NCBI GenBank assembly: GCA_016714495.1 | Contig: JADKDU010000007.1 | Coordinates: 124,001-188,000, forward strand | Origin: Hyphomonadaceae bacterium | GTDB taxonomy: Bacteria; Pseudomonadota; Alphaproteobacteria; Caulobacterales; Hyphomonadaceae | Direction of reading: 5' to 3' | DNA length: 64,000 nt | In this document: piece after piece, positions 35,159 to 44,576 of the stretch | Layout of the letters: the number at the start of each line of letters is the position of its first letter | Position numbering within the stretch: the stretch's first letter is position 1 | Notes under the pieces: generated by a model | Database searches by the model: none | Told to the model about the DNA's origin: nothing | The model's input: only the letters and a program-made list of their open reading frames with translations | Made by a program: the position numbers and the translations under genes

Positions 35159-37885
35159 TTATTTCGCTGGTGAGCCGGACGCCTTCTTGAGCCGGTAAAC
35201 GAGCTCGAGGGCTTCCTTTGGCGTCAGGGAATCCGGGTCGAGTTCGCCGAGCAGCTTGTCAGCTTGCGAGGGTTCGCGCGGTTCGACAGGGGCCGGCGCA
35301 AAGGCGGCGAATAACGGCAATTCTTCAAGGCGTCTCGCCCCGCCCTCTTTCGCTTCCAGCTTCTTAAGCACAGCCTCGGCGCGGCGAACGGCGAGGGCGG
35401 GAAGGCCAGCGAGCTTCGCAACCTGCACGCCATAGGAGCGGTCAGCCGGCCCAGGCTTTACCTCATGCAGGAAGACGAGATCGCCCCCCCATTCCTGCGC
35501 GCGCAGGCTGGCGTTGGCGCAAGCCTTCAACGTGTCAGCCAGCCCCGTAAGCTCGTGATAGTGGGTCGCGAACAAAGCGCGGCATTTGTTGACCTCGTGC
35601 AGATGCTCGACAGCCGCCCAGGCGATGGCGAGACCGTCCCAGGTCGACGTGCCGCGTCCAACCTCGTCGAGGATGACGATCGAGTCTGGCGTCGCCTGAT
35701 TGAGGATAGCAGCTGTCTCGATCATCTCGACCATGAAGGTCGAGCGGCCGCGCGACAGATCGTCGGATGCGCCAACGCGGGAAAAGACGCGGTCAGCCAA
35801 GCCAAGTCGCAGTTTGCGGGCAGGAACGTAGCAACCCGCCTGCGCAAGGATCGCGAGCAGGACATTCTGACGAAGAAAGGTGGACTTACCGGCCATGTTC
35901 GGTCCGGTGATCAGCATCAGGCGCGGACCGGCGTTCCCGGTTGCATCCAGCCGACAATCATTGGGTGTGAAGCCCTGCCCGGAAGCGCGCAAAGCGGCTT
36001 CCACAACCGGATGGCGCGCGCCTTCGGCCTCGAAAACGGGCGTTATCGCAAGTTCCGGACGCACGGCAGTCGCTTCGGCGGCCCATTCAGCGTTGGCGGC
36101 GGCGACGTCGAGACGCGCGAGGCCCTCGGCCACGCGCGCCAGTTCGCGACCGAGCGCGTCGGCTTCTGACAGGAAGCGGTTGAAGATATCCATCTCGCGC
36201 GCCACCGCCTCGCCGTCGGCGCGGCTGATCTTCGCTTCGAGTTCGTTGAGCTGCGTTGTCGAAAAGCGCATGGCGTTCGCCATGGTCTGGCGATGTATGA
36301 AGGTTGCGGCGAGCGGCGGCTTCATCAGCGCCTCGCCATGCTTTGCGTTCACCTCGATGAAATAGCCGAGCACGTTGTTGTGCTTGATGCGCAGGCCCGA
36401 AACGCCTGATTCCGTTGAGTACTCCGCCTCGAGCCGCGCAATGACGCCGCGCGCATCCTCCTTCAGCGTGCGTGTTTCATCGAGGGCGGGGTCATAGCCA
36501 GCCGCGATAAAACCGCCCTCGCGCGCCTGCACAGGGAGATCGCGCGCAAGGGCAGTGGAAACCTGTTGGGCAAACGCCGCCAGCCTGGGCTTATCAGCCA
36601 GCGTCAGCGCGCCGCAGGCCGATGCGATTTCCTGTGGCGGCGCATCCTGGCTGGAAAGATCGACGCTGATTTGTTCGCCGACCGACAGGCAGGCTGCCAG
36701 CGCGGCGAGATCGCGTGGGCCGCCGCGGCGAAGCGACAGACGCATGCGCGAACGTTCGAGATCGCTGGCGCGTTTAAGGGAGTTCCGCGCGAAATCGCGA
36801 CGCTCCGTGGCGTCGAGAAAGAAGGCGACCGCATCGAGGCGGCGCTCGATTTCAGCAGCATCGCGAGAAGGACGACCAAGACGAAAGGCCAAAAGACGGG
36901 CGCCTGCGGCGGTGACCGTGCGATCGACGGCGGCGACCAGGGAGCCTTGCCGCTGACCACGCGATGAGCGTTCGATCTCTAGGCTGGCGCGTGTTGCGGG
37001 GTCGATCGCAAGGAAGGCGTCAGGAGCGGAGCGGAGTGGCGGATCAAGTCGCGCCTGACCGCCCGCCTGCGTCAAGGCGAGATAGTCGAACAGCAAGGCG
37101 CAGGCGATGAGTTCGGCGCGCGAGAAGGTTCCGAACCCATCGAGCGTGGAAACGCCGTAAGCCGTCTTTACGAGCCGCTCGCCCAGCTTTGCGTCAGCAC
37201 GAACATCTGGCCGGGGCGTCAGTGTCAGTCCCTGCGTGGCGCGCGCGACATCGGCATGTGACATGGTGCTGTCAGCGACGAGAACTTCGCGCGGGCCAAC
37301 GGCGGAAAGCACGTCTTCGAGAACCGCAGGCGCGAGATTGAAGACCTCGAAACGCCCGGTGGAAACGTCCGCGATGGCCAGCGCCGCCTCACGCCCTCCC
37401 CCTGCGACCCCAATCGCGGCAAGACAGTTGGCGGAGCGGGCTTCAAGCAGCGACTCCTCCGTTATCGTGCCGGGGGTCACGACACGAACGATCTCGCGGC
37501 GGACGATGGCCTTCGAGCCGCGCTTCTTCGCTTCGGCTGGGTCTTCGGTCTGCTCGCAGACCGCGACGCGGTAGCCAGCCTTGATCAGGCGGGCCAGATA
37601 CCCTTCGGCGGCGTGATATGGAACGCCCGCCATGGGAATGGGCTGCCCGTTGTGCTGTCCTCGGAAAGTCTGCGTGATGCCCAACGCCTGGCCGGCGAGA
37701 ATCGCATCGTCGAAGAACAGCTCGTAAAAATCGCCCATCCGGAAAAACAGCAGCGCATCGGGGTGATTGCGCTTCATTTCCAGATATTGGGCCATGAAAG
37801 GCGTCGCGCCTTCAACAGAAAGCGGCGCAGACGCGGCTGTTTGGGAAACTTCTTGCCCCGCGGAGGTGGATTCGGGCCCCTTCAC
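35159..37885 (-). CDS. mutS: DNA mismatch repair protein MutS
   Basis: Mismatch-recognition ATPase of 908 residues. The mismatch-reading Phe-x-Glu is in RMGDFYELFFDD (FYE at 53-55), with ATPFMAQYLEMKRNHPDALL before it. The core has clamp and lever helices, and the C-terminal ATPase shows Walker A ITGPNMAGKSTFLRQ, Walker B VILDEVGRGTSTWDGLAIAW and ATHYHEL. I keep GTG 37885 as start; it adds about 30 residues before the conserved ATPF block, which is common in this group. The short C-terminal SQADKLLGELDPDSLTPKEA is the usual tetramerisation tail. It would be neighbour to glnD in the typical order but is separated here by the pnuC locus. Confidence 0.97.
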   Translation of the reverse strand: MKGPESTSAGQEVSQTAASAPLSVEGATPFMAQYLEMKRNHPDALLFFRMGDFYELFFDDAILAGQALGITQTFRGQHNGQPIPMAGVPYHAAEGYLARLIKAGYRVAVCEQTEDPAEAKKRGSKAIVRREIVRVVTPGTITEESLLEARSANCLAAIGVAGGGREAALAIADVSTGRFEVFNLAPAVLEDVLSAVGPREVLVADSTMSHADVARATQGLTLTPRPDVRADAKLGERLVKTAYGVSTLDGFGTFSRAELIACALLFDYLALTQAGGQARLDPPLRSAPDAFLAIDPATRASLEIERSSRGQRQGSLVAAVDRTVTAAGARLLAFRLGRPSRDAAEIERRLDAVAFFLDATERRDFARNSLKRASDLERSRMRLSLRRGGPRDLAALAACLSVGEQISVDLSSQDAPPQEIASACGALTLADKPRLAAFAQQVSTALARDLPVQAREGGFIAAGYDPALDETRTLKEDARGVIARLEAEYSTESGVSGLRIKHNNVLGYFIEVNAKHGEALMKPPLAATFIHRQTMANAMRFSTTQLNELEAKISRADGEAVAREMDIFNRFLSEADALGRELARVAEGLARLDVAAANAEWAAEATAVRPELAITPVFEAEGARHPVVEAALRASGQGFTPNDCRLDATGNAGPRLMLITGPNMAGKSTFLRQNVLLAILAQAGCYVPARKLRLGLADRVFSRVGASDDLSRGRSTFMVEMIETAAILNQATPDSIVILDEVGRGTSTWDGLAIAWAAVEHLHEVNKCRALFATHYHELTGLADTLKACANASLRAQEWGGDLVFLHEVKPGPADRSYGVQVAKLAGLPALAVRRAEAVLKKLEAKEGGARRLEELPLFAAFAPAPVEPREPSQADKLLGELDPDSLTPKEALELVYRLKKASGSPAK

Positions 37886-38012
37886 GCTTGATTCGAACCC
37901 CGTTTACGGCTGAATGCCCGCCTGCCTCGCCGGGGGCCTAGTGTCCCGAGCGAAACCCCTGCCTAGTGACCCAAGCGTTCGCCCTCAAGTCCAAAAGCCC
38001 CCAACCGAATAC

Positions 38013-40280
38013 ATGACATCCAAACGCCCCAGTTTTACCGACGAAGAAGCGCTAGCGTTTCACCGCTATCCACAGCCCGGAAAGCTGTCGATAACGCCCA
38101 CCAAACCCATGGCGACGCAGAAGGACCTGTCGCTGGCTTATTCGCCGGGCGTGGCGATTCCGGTGCTCGCGATCGCGAAGGACCCGGAGCTGGCCTACGA
38201 CTACACGTCGAAGGGCAATATGGTGGCCGTCATCACCAATGGCACGGCGATCCTCGGCCTCGGCGATCTCGGGCCGATGGCGTCCAAGCCGGTCATGGAA
38301 GGCAAGTCGGTCCTGTTCAAACGCTTCGCGGATGTCGATTCCATCGACATTGAAGTCGACGAGAAAGATCCGCAGAAATTCATCGACTGCGTGCGCGCCA
38401 TCGGTTCGACCTGGGGCGGCATCAACCTCGAGGACATCAAGTCTCCCGAATGCTTCATCATCGAGAGCGAGCTGCGCGGAAAGCTCGACATCCCGGTTTT
38501 TCACGATGACCAACATGGCACGGCGATCATCGCCTCGGCCGGTCTGATCAATGCGTGCGAGATCACTGGCCGGAAGCTGGCCGACGTGAAGGTCGTCATC
38601 TCGGGCGCCGGCGCGGCTGGTCTTTCGGTCGCTGGTCTGATCCGCCATCTCGGCGTGAAGCGCGACAATATCCTGATGGTCGACCGTGAGGGCGTCATCT
38701 ACGAAGGCCGCACGAACGGCATGGATCAGTTCAAATCTGCTTTCGCGATCAAGACCAGCAAACGCACGCTAGCCGAAGCCTTCGAGGGCGCCGACGTGTT
38801 CATGGGTCTTTCGGCCAAGGGCGCGGTGACCAAAGAGATGGTCAAGTCCATGGCGAAGAACCCGATGGTCTTCCCGATGGCGAACCCCGATCCGGAGATC
38901 ACCCCGGAAGAAATTCGCGAAGTCCGCTCTGACGCGATTATCGCCACGGGCCGGTCTGACTATCCCAACCAGATCAACAACGTTCTGGGCTTCCCCTACA
39001 TCTTCCGCGGCGCGCTCGACGTGCGGGCGCGGACGATCAACGAAGAGATGAAAGTCGCGGCCGCCAAGGCGCTGGCGCAGCTGGCGCGCGAAGACGTGCC
39101 GGACGAAGTTGCCGCCGCCTACGCCGGCGCGCGCCCGACATTCGGCCCCGAATACATCATCCCTGCCCCGTTCGACCCGCGCCTCATCTGGTATGTGCCG
39201 CCGCTGGTGGCGCAGGCCGCGATGGACACCGGCGTGGCGCGCAGACCCATCACCGACATGCAGGCCTATCGCGATTCACTCGCCCAGCGCCTCAACCCCG
39301 CCGCATCACTCCTGCAGCGCATCTACGGCAAGGTGCGCGGCGAGAAGAAAAAGCGCATCGTCTTCGCCGAAGGCGAGGAACCATCAGTCATCCGCGCGGC
39401 CTGGCAGTTCAAGACGCAGGAACTGGGCGAGCCCATCCTGGTCGGTCGCGACGAACAGGTGACGCGCAACATGCAGCTGCTTGGCATCCCGGCCGGCGAG
39501 ATCACGATCACCAATGCGCGAGTCTCGAACCAGAACGAGGCCTATACCGAGTTCCTGTACAAGCGCCTTCAGCGCAAAGGCTACCTGCTGCGTGACGCTC
39601 AGCGCCTGATCAATCAGGACCGAAACGTGTTCGGCGCCACGATGGTCGCCATGGGTCACGCCGATGGCATGGTCACGGGCGTCACTCGCAACTACGCCAC
39701 ATCGATATCCGACGTGCTGCTGGCAATCGACGAACGTGAGGATCTGCGCCCGATCGGCGTTTCTATCATAATCGGCAAGACCGGTCCGATGCTAATCGCG
39801 GACACCAGCGTCACCGAAATGCCCGAGGCCGAAGATCTGGCGCAGATCGCGCTGTCCGCTGCAAGCGCGGCCAAGAAGCTCGGCTTTACGCCGCGCCTCG
39901 CCTTCCTGTCCTACTCGACCTTCGGCAACCCGCCAGGCGAGCGCATGGCGAAAGTGCGTGACGCTGTCGCCCTGCTCGACAAACAAGGCGATGTCGGTTT
40001 CGAATACGATGGCGAGATGGCAGTCGACGTCGCGCTTTATCCGGAAGCGCGCCGCCTCTATCCGTTCTGCCGTCTCACCGGCCCCGCCAACGTGCTGGTG
40101 ATGCCGGCGATCCACTCTGCCGCCATCTCCACCCGCCTTGCAGCGGCGCTGGGCGGCGCGACGGTCATCGGCCCGCTGCTGGTCGGCCTCAAATCGTCGG
40201 TTCAGATCGCGCAGCTGGATGCGACGGCGCAGGACATTGTGAACCTGGCGGCGTTCGCAGCCTACAACACGAACGGCTGA
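38013..40280 (+). CDS. maeB: NADP-dependent malic enzyme with phosphotransacetylase-like domain
   Basis: Converts malate to pyruvate and CO2 with reduction of NADP. The 755-residue MaeB form fuses a malic enzyme (about 1-430) to a phosphate acetyltransferase-like domain (about 440-755), which in known members is regulatory. Seen are YSPGVAIPVLAIAKDP, the catalytic segment SPECFIIESELRGKLDIPVF then HDDQHGTA, the dinucleotide loop SGAGAAGLSVAGL, MANPDPEITPEEI and, in the second half, VFAEGEEPSVIRAAW and GPMLIADTSVTEMP. The start is ATG 38013 (MTSKRPSFTDEEALAFHRYP), matching relatives. It is divergent from mutS. Confidence 0.96.
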   Translation: MTSKRPSFTDEEALAFHRYPQPGKLSITPTKPMATQKDLSLAYSPGVAIPVLAIAKDPELAYDYTSKGNMVAVITNGTAILGLGDLGPMASKPVMEGKSVLFKRFADVDSIDIEVDEKDPQKFIDCVRAIGSTWGGINLEDIKSPECFIIESELRGKLDIPVFHDDQHGTAIIASAGLINACEITGRKLADVKVVISGAGAAGLSVAGLIRHLGVKRDNILMVDREGVIYEGRTNGMDQFKSAFAIKTSKRTLAEAFEGADVFMGLSAKGAVTKEMVKSMAKNPMVFPMANPDPEITPEEIREVRSDAIIATGRSDYPNQINNVLGFPYIFRGALDVRARTINEEMKVAAAKALAQLAREDVPDEVAAAYAGARPTFGPEYIIPAPFDPRLIWYVPPLVAQAAMDTGVARRPITDMQAYRDSLAQRLNPAASLLQRIYGKVRGEKKKRIVFAEGEEPSVIRAAWQFKTQELGEPILVGRDEQVTRNMQLLGIPAGEITITNARVSNQNEAYTEFLYKRLQRKGYLLRDAQRLINQDRNVFGATMVAMGHADGMVTGVTRNYATSISDVLLAIDEREDLRPIGVSIIIGKTGPMLIADTSVTEMPEAEDLAQIALSAASAAKKLGFTPRLAFLSYSTFGNPPGERMAKVRDAVALLDKQGDVGFEYDGEMAVDVALYPEARRLYPFCRLTGPANVLVMPAIHSAAISTRLAAALGGATVIGPLLVGLKSSVQIAQLDATAQDIVNLAAFAAYNTNG

Positions 40281-40281
40281 T

Positions 40282-41985
40282 CTATTCGGCTGGCGCCGGC
40301 GGCGCTTCGCTGGTCACCTGGGCGTTTGTCAGACGCGACTGGCGCCACCATTCCAGCGCCGAGAGCGCGACGGGCACGAGCCCGATCGCGGCGGTGAGCA
40401 TGAAGACGTAATAGAAGCCGTCACTCTCGATCAGCGCGCCAAGCCAGGGGCGGCCGAGCTGGCCGATCAGCATGGTCAGTGAGCCGAGCAGCGCCGCCTG
40501 CACAGCCGCGTATTTCGGATTCACCATCGAGGTCAGATAGGCGAGATAAACGACGCTCGCGAAGCCGACAGCAAGATTCTCGCCCAGGATCGCAACCGTC
40601 AGCCGCGTCATGCGAAGCTGGTTCTCACCGAAAGCCCCGAACAGGGCGTCAAGGCGTGTCAGACCAAGGAAGGCATCCATGCCGGGCGCGCCTGCTGCGA
40701 GATCGGCAAACAGCAGGTTGGTCGCCGCCGCGAGCGCCGCCGCCACGACAAGCGCTGGCATCCGCCCCATCCATTTCAGCAGGAGCCCGCCGCCGGCAAT
40801 GCCAGCGATGATCGCGACGACGCCGATCATCTTCGATGCGAACGCCACCTCGGTCGCCGTATGGCCGAGCGCGCCGCTTTCGGCGCCCATGTAGAAGGGG
40901 TAAGCGAAGGACCCCCAGATATTGTCGGCGAAGCGGTAGGACAGGATGATCGCGAGCGCGAGCAGAGCCGCCCAGCGCAGGCGCTCGATCAGGTCGATCA
41001 TGGGCTCGATGACCGAGCCGAACAGGCCGTCCGATGCGCCCTGCAGCCAGGCCGGCAACTGGCGCGAGGGCGTGTTTGGCGCCTTCGCCTTGCGGAACCA
41101 GATCAGCCACACGGCGCCGAGCGCCGGCGCAAGCACTGTCGCCGCGACGATCAGCGGCCCCATGGTGAGCGTGAAGGGGCCGGCCTTTGACGTCTCCGGG
41201 TGAAGGAGCGAATCAACCATAAAGGAGCCGAGCGTCCAGAACGCCCAGAGCCATCCCAGCGCCACCAGCCCGACAACGATGTTACGCCCGTCCCGGTCAA
41301 ACCGGCGTTCGACATCTGCGTTGGAGGCCTTGGCGGAGACGCCAGCATACTTCGGCTCGGGCGCGATCAGCGATCCCGCGATCGTCAGCGCCATGATCAA
41401 CGCAAGGATGGCGAGCACGACATTCCAGCTCATGTGATCCGACAGGATCAGCGCGCCTGCGCCGCCGATGAAAGCGGCGCTGCGATAACCAGCCTGCACC
41501 AACGTTGAGAGCGCGTTTACATCGTCCTTGTCACGCGCCGTCTCGATCCGCCACGCGTCGAGCACGATGTCGAATGTAGCCGATATGAAGGAGACGAGCA
41601 CCGCAATGCCCGCAATGGCGAGCAGGTTCGTTGTCGGATCGAGTGTTGCGAAGCCGAACAGCAACACGACTTGGATCGCTTGCAGCGGCAGGAACCAGCC
41701 GCGGCGAAGCCCATAGCGCGCGAAGAACGGCGCAGCCGTGCGATGCAATGCAGGCGACCAGAGGAATTTGAACGAATAGGCCAGCGCCGACCATGACAGG
41801 ATACCGATGGTCGCGGTCGAGATGCCCTTGGCCGTGAACCAGGCCGCGAGCGTGCCGCCGACAACCGTGAATGGAAGGCCCGACGCGAAGCCAAGCATCA
41901 GCATCGCAAGACGGCGGCGATCGTTGAAGATCGACGGCTTGCGAGGCCGCGTAACCGATTCGTCAGCGGCCGCGATGTCCGTCAT
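40282..41985 (-). CDS. AmpG-like MFS transporter
   Basis: Inner-membrane major-facilitator protein of 567 residues with about 14 hydrophobic segments. The opening MLMLGFASGLPFTVVGGTLA, then AWFTAKGISTATIGILS, plus FKFLWSPALHR match the AmpG (muropeptide permease) family. FADNIWGSFAYPFYMGAESG and VYLAYLTSMVNPKYAAVQAA are its second-half blocks. AmpG brings anhydro-muropeptides back for recycling, but paralogues with other substrates exist, so I do not give the symbol. The ATG overlaps the stop of the hybrid kinase by ATGA. It is convergent with maeB, with one base between stops. Confidence 0.85.
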   Translation of the reverse strand: MTDIAAADESVTRPRKPSIFNDRRRLAMLMLGFASGLPFTVVGGTLAAWFTAKGISTATIGILSWSALAYSFKFLWSPALHRTAAPFFARYGLRRGWFLPLQAIQVVLLFGFATLDPTTNLLAIAGIAVLVSFISATFDIVLDAWRIETARDKDDVNALSTLVQAGYRSAAFIGGAGALILSDHMSWNVVLAILALIMALTIAGSLIAPEPKYAGVSAKASNADVERRFDRDGRNIVVGLVALGWLWAFWTLGSFMVDSLLHPETSKAGPFTLTMGPLIVAATVLAPALGAVWLIWFRKAKAPNTPSRQLPAWLQGASDGLFGSVIEPMIDLIERLRWAALLALAIILSYRFADNIWGSFAYPFYMGAESGALGHTATEVAFASKMIGVVAIIAGIAGGGLLLKWMGRMPALVVAAALAAATNLLFADLAAGAPGMDAFLGLTRLDALFGAFGENQLRMTRLTVAILGENLAVGFASVVYLAYLTSMVNPKYAAVQAALLGSLTMLIGQLGRPWLGALIESDGFYYVFMLTAAIGLVPVALSALEWWRQSRLTNAQVTSEAPPAPAE

Positions 41986-43727
41986 TCGGCGGCCTGCCTG
42001 TCTTTTAGCGCCCAGCGAGCCGCGAGGTCGCGAAGGCGTGGCGGGTCGATCGGCTTTGCAGCGAGCTGGGAAACGCCGGCTTGGCGTGCGAGATCCTCAA
42101 GCTCCGGATCAATGTCGGCGGTCAGCGCAATGATCGGGGTTTCCGCCGCAGGCCCAGGAAGGCGGCGGATACGGCGCGTCGCCTCCAGACCATCCATCAC
42201 CGGCATACGGATATCCATGAACACCACGGAATAGAGGGTTTCGCTCATTCTTTCCAGCGCTTCAGCCCCGGTTCCAGCAGTGTCGACCCGGAATCCGGCG
42301 GCAGTAAGGGCGCTGCGCGCAAGAAGTGCGTTTACGGCATTGTCATCCGCGATGAGGACGGAACCCGCCTCGCCGGGTTTGCGTTGCTCGGTGCGCGGCT
42401 CAGCCTGGACGGCGCCTGCGAGCGTCAGGCCGACGCGCTCGACGATAGACGCGGTTCGCAGGGGGCGGATCAAATAGCCGGCGCAGCCCATCTTCCGGAA
42501 CGTTTCGATGCAGGATCGGTCGCCGGGACGCAGAACAACCAGCGTTCGTTTCCTGCGCGCGATGGCTTCGATCTGCGCAGGCGGCAGGGCCGCATCGACG
42601 ATGACCAGATCGGCCTCGCCCGTGTTGTTGACGAGATACGCGTTGCCGTGAGCAAGCGCGGCGATGATGGCGAGCCGCGACGCCGGGGGCAGATCGAGCG
42701 CGACATGCAGGGGCCGGCGCTGGCGAATGCTGGCCGGAGCGGCAGGCTGCAGGCCTGCCTCGAGCGGCAGCTCCACGATGAACATAGCGCCTTGGCCGTA
42801 GGATGAAGACAGGCTCACCCTGCCCTTCATCGCAGCCACGAGACGGGCCACGATGGCGAGGCCGAGACCAACGCCGCCATCGCGACGGGCGTCGGCGGCG
42901 CTGACCTGGCTGAAAGCATCGAACAGGCGCGCACGCGCTTGTTCTGGCACGCCGGCGCCTGTGTCGCGTACGACGAGCTCAAGCCCCTTGCCGCCTTCTC
43001 CGGGCCGCGCCTCGATGAGGACGGCGCCGCTTTCGGTAAACTTCACCGCGTTTCCGGCCAGGTTGAACAGGATCTGACGGAGGCGCCCCGCATCGCCGAT
43101 CATCCGTTGCGGTAGATCGGGATGAACGATGGCGGCGATATCAAGACCGGAGGCATGAGCGCGCGGGGCGAGCAGCTCGGCCACATCCTGCACAAGATCG
43201 GACGGATCGAACGGCGCAGCGTCCAGCGGAATATCGCCGGCCTCCATGCGCGAGAAGTCCAGCACGTTGTTCAAGAGATCGAGCAGGCGTGCGCCTGATT
43301 TTCGGATGGCGTTGGTATAGTCGCGCTGCGAAGCGGAGAGCTCGCCCTCTTCCAGCAAGGCGGCCATGCCGAGAATGCCGTTGAGCGGGGTGCGGATCTC
43401 ATGGCTGACAGCGGCCGTAAAGCGGTGGGCGGCGTCGGGTTCTTCGCGGAGGTCAGCAGTCGCGAGGCGAACGCCTGCAACAGGCGCCGAGACACGCCAG
43501 TGACGGCCCGCCCTGTCGACGATCTGCGACGCGATTGGCGCGGCGGGAAGATCGAACGGCGCCTTCATGCCGGCGGTCAGACCCGACAGCGCACTGGCCG
43601 CCAACACGACGCCGCAGGGTCCAACCGCTAGCGCTGCGCCTGGCCAGCCGCGCGCAGTTGCGGACAAGACATCGGCCGCGACAGCTTCCGTGGCCGTCGT
43701 TTCGCTGGTTTTGGGCGCCTGATCCAT
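41982..43727 (-). CDS. Cytosolic hybrid histidine kinase/response regulator
   Basis: Signalling protein of 581 residues without membrane segments. A short N-terminal part (1-100) is followed by a HisKA domain with the phosphorylated His109 in AVSHEIRTPLNGILGMAALL. The ATPase follows (N box DAGRLRQILFNLAGNAVKF, G boxes DTGAGVP and GGVGLGLAIV). About 100 residues of a degenerate receiver-like domain (AGYLIRPLRTA) come next, then a complete receiver with Asp in VVFMDIRMPVMDGLEATRR and Lys in AAKPIDPPRL. The input signal is unclear. Translational coupling to the AmpG-like gene hints at a link with cell-wall recycling, an inference from position only. Confidence 0.9.
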   Translation of the reverse strand: MDQAPKTSETTATEAVAADVLSATARGWPGAALAVGPCGVVLAASALSGLTAGMKAPFDLPAAPIASQIVDRAGRHWRVSAPVAGVRLATADLREEPDAAHRFTAAVSHEIRTPLNGILGMAALLEEGELSASQRDYTNAIRKSGARLLDLLNNVLDFSRMEAGDIPLDAAPFDPSDLVQDVAELLAPRAHASGLDIAAIVHPDLPQRMIGDAGRLRQILFNLAGNAVKFTESGAVLIEARPGEGGKGLELVVRDTGAGVPEQARARLFDAFSQVSAADARRDGGVGLGLAIVARLVAAMKGRVSLSSSYGQGAMFIVELPLEAGLQPAAPASIRQRRPLHVALDLPPASRLAIIAALAHGNAYLVNNTGEADLVIVDAALPPAQIEAIARRKRTLVVLRPGDRSCIETFRKMGCAGYLIRPLRTASIVERVGLTLAGAVQAEPRTEQRKPGEAGSVLIADDNAVNALLARSALTAAGFRVDTAGTGAEALERMSETLYSVVFMDIRMPVMDGLEATRRIRRLPGPAAETPIIALTADIDPELEDLARQAGVSQLAAKPIDPPRLRDLAARWALKDRQAAE

Positions 43728-44095
43728 GAACCGACACTGTAGGCGCCGCGCTCACCAGAGGATTAACGGCCCTTGTTCGAGAGACGGGAAAAGCCGCCCG
43801 CCGCAGGGATTGGCGTCAGGCCGTGAGGCCGGAGCGCGATTATACCCGCGCCCGGCGCCGGGTAGATTCTGCGAGGCGCCATCCTGCAATATCTCGGATC
43901 AACGCTTTGGTTCCTTGCGCCGGGATTTCTGGCCGTCTTACGAATTGGGAGCGGCTCCATCCCCAATTGCCGCAATAAGCGCCGTCATCCACGGGCCAGA
44001 CCTGAGGAGGAAGGCGGACGAGGCCGGCTTAACGCAAACGGCGCGGCCATGGGGCCGCGCCGCTGCTTGATCGGAGAGATCAGTTAGGCTGACGC
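43728..44095. other. Intergenic stretch upstream of the hybrid kinase
   Basis: About 370 bases without a gene. The right end carries the terminator of the Lys-rich protein gene; the left end must hold the kinase promoter. Frames in this stretch show no family pattern and I see no tRNA-like fold. Confidence 0.6.
44039..44062 (-). terminator. Terminator of the Lys/Ala-rich protein gene
   Basis: CGGCGCGGCC and GGCCGCGCCG pair perfectly around a 4-base loop 34 bases after the stop, followed by TTTGCG on the minus strand. The T run is short. Confidence 0.65.
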
Positions 44096-44389
44096 CTACT
44101 TCTTGTTTTTCGCCGAGACACGCGCGGGCTTCTTGACGGAAGCGGCGGCCAGTTTCTTCGGCGCGGGCTTCTTCGTCATGCGTTTGGCGACAGCCTTGGC
44201 GACGACCTTGCGGGCCTTCTTCGCGGCTTTCTTCTTCACCGCATGCTTGGCCGCCATCGGCGCCGGGCGCATCGGGATCACGGTTGCGGACGGCGTGGCG
44301 GTCGGCATCGGAGCGGGCGGCATCGACACGGGCATCGCGATGACCTTGACCGTGGACTTCTTCGTGGTCTTCGTTTTCGAGGTAGGCAT
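44096..44389 (-). CDS. Lys/Ala/Pro-rich basic protein, histone H1-like
   Basis: A 97-residue, strongly basic low-complexity protein. The N-terminal third is Thr/Lys then Pro/Met-rich (MPTSKTKTTKKSTVKVIAMP), and the C-terminal half is KK-A-A repeats (AVKKKAAKKARKVVAKAVAK, then RMTKKPAPKK). Composition resembles histone H1-like and AlgP-type DNA-binding tails, so nucleic-acid binding is likely but not shown. No Cys, Trp or folded-domain pattern is visible. The start is ATG 44389 with AGGAG. It has its own terminator and lies 187 bases after the SRAP gene, so it is probably transcribed alone. Confidence 0.75.
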   Translation of the reverse strand: MPTSKTKTTKKSTVKVIAMPVSMPPAPMPTATPSATVIPMRPAPMAAKHAVKKKAAKKARKVVAKAVAKRMTKKPAPKKLAAASVKKPARVSAKNKK

Positions 44390-44576
44390 TCTGCACTCCT
44401 GCTTCTGTGTTGAACCAGCGACACGCTCGGGCTCGCCGTGTTGATCTGATGGAGAACAACCTGCATCGAGAAGCTGAACGCGAAGTTTCCAGAATCGCTC
44501 GCGCGCATCTCCCGCAAAACTTTTTCGAGATTTTTTTGCGACCTGATGACGCGATGATGTGCGCGACGCGCAGACG

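Noticed and set aside
43938..44459. A 173-codon minus-strand frame overlapping the Lys-rich protein gene
   Set aside because: It is an alternative frame of the basic gene and its flanks; the 44389 start has the ribosome site, and the terminator at 44039 lies inside this frame.
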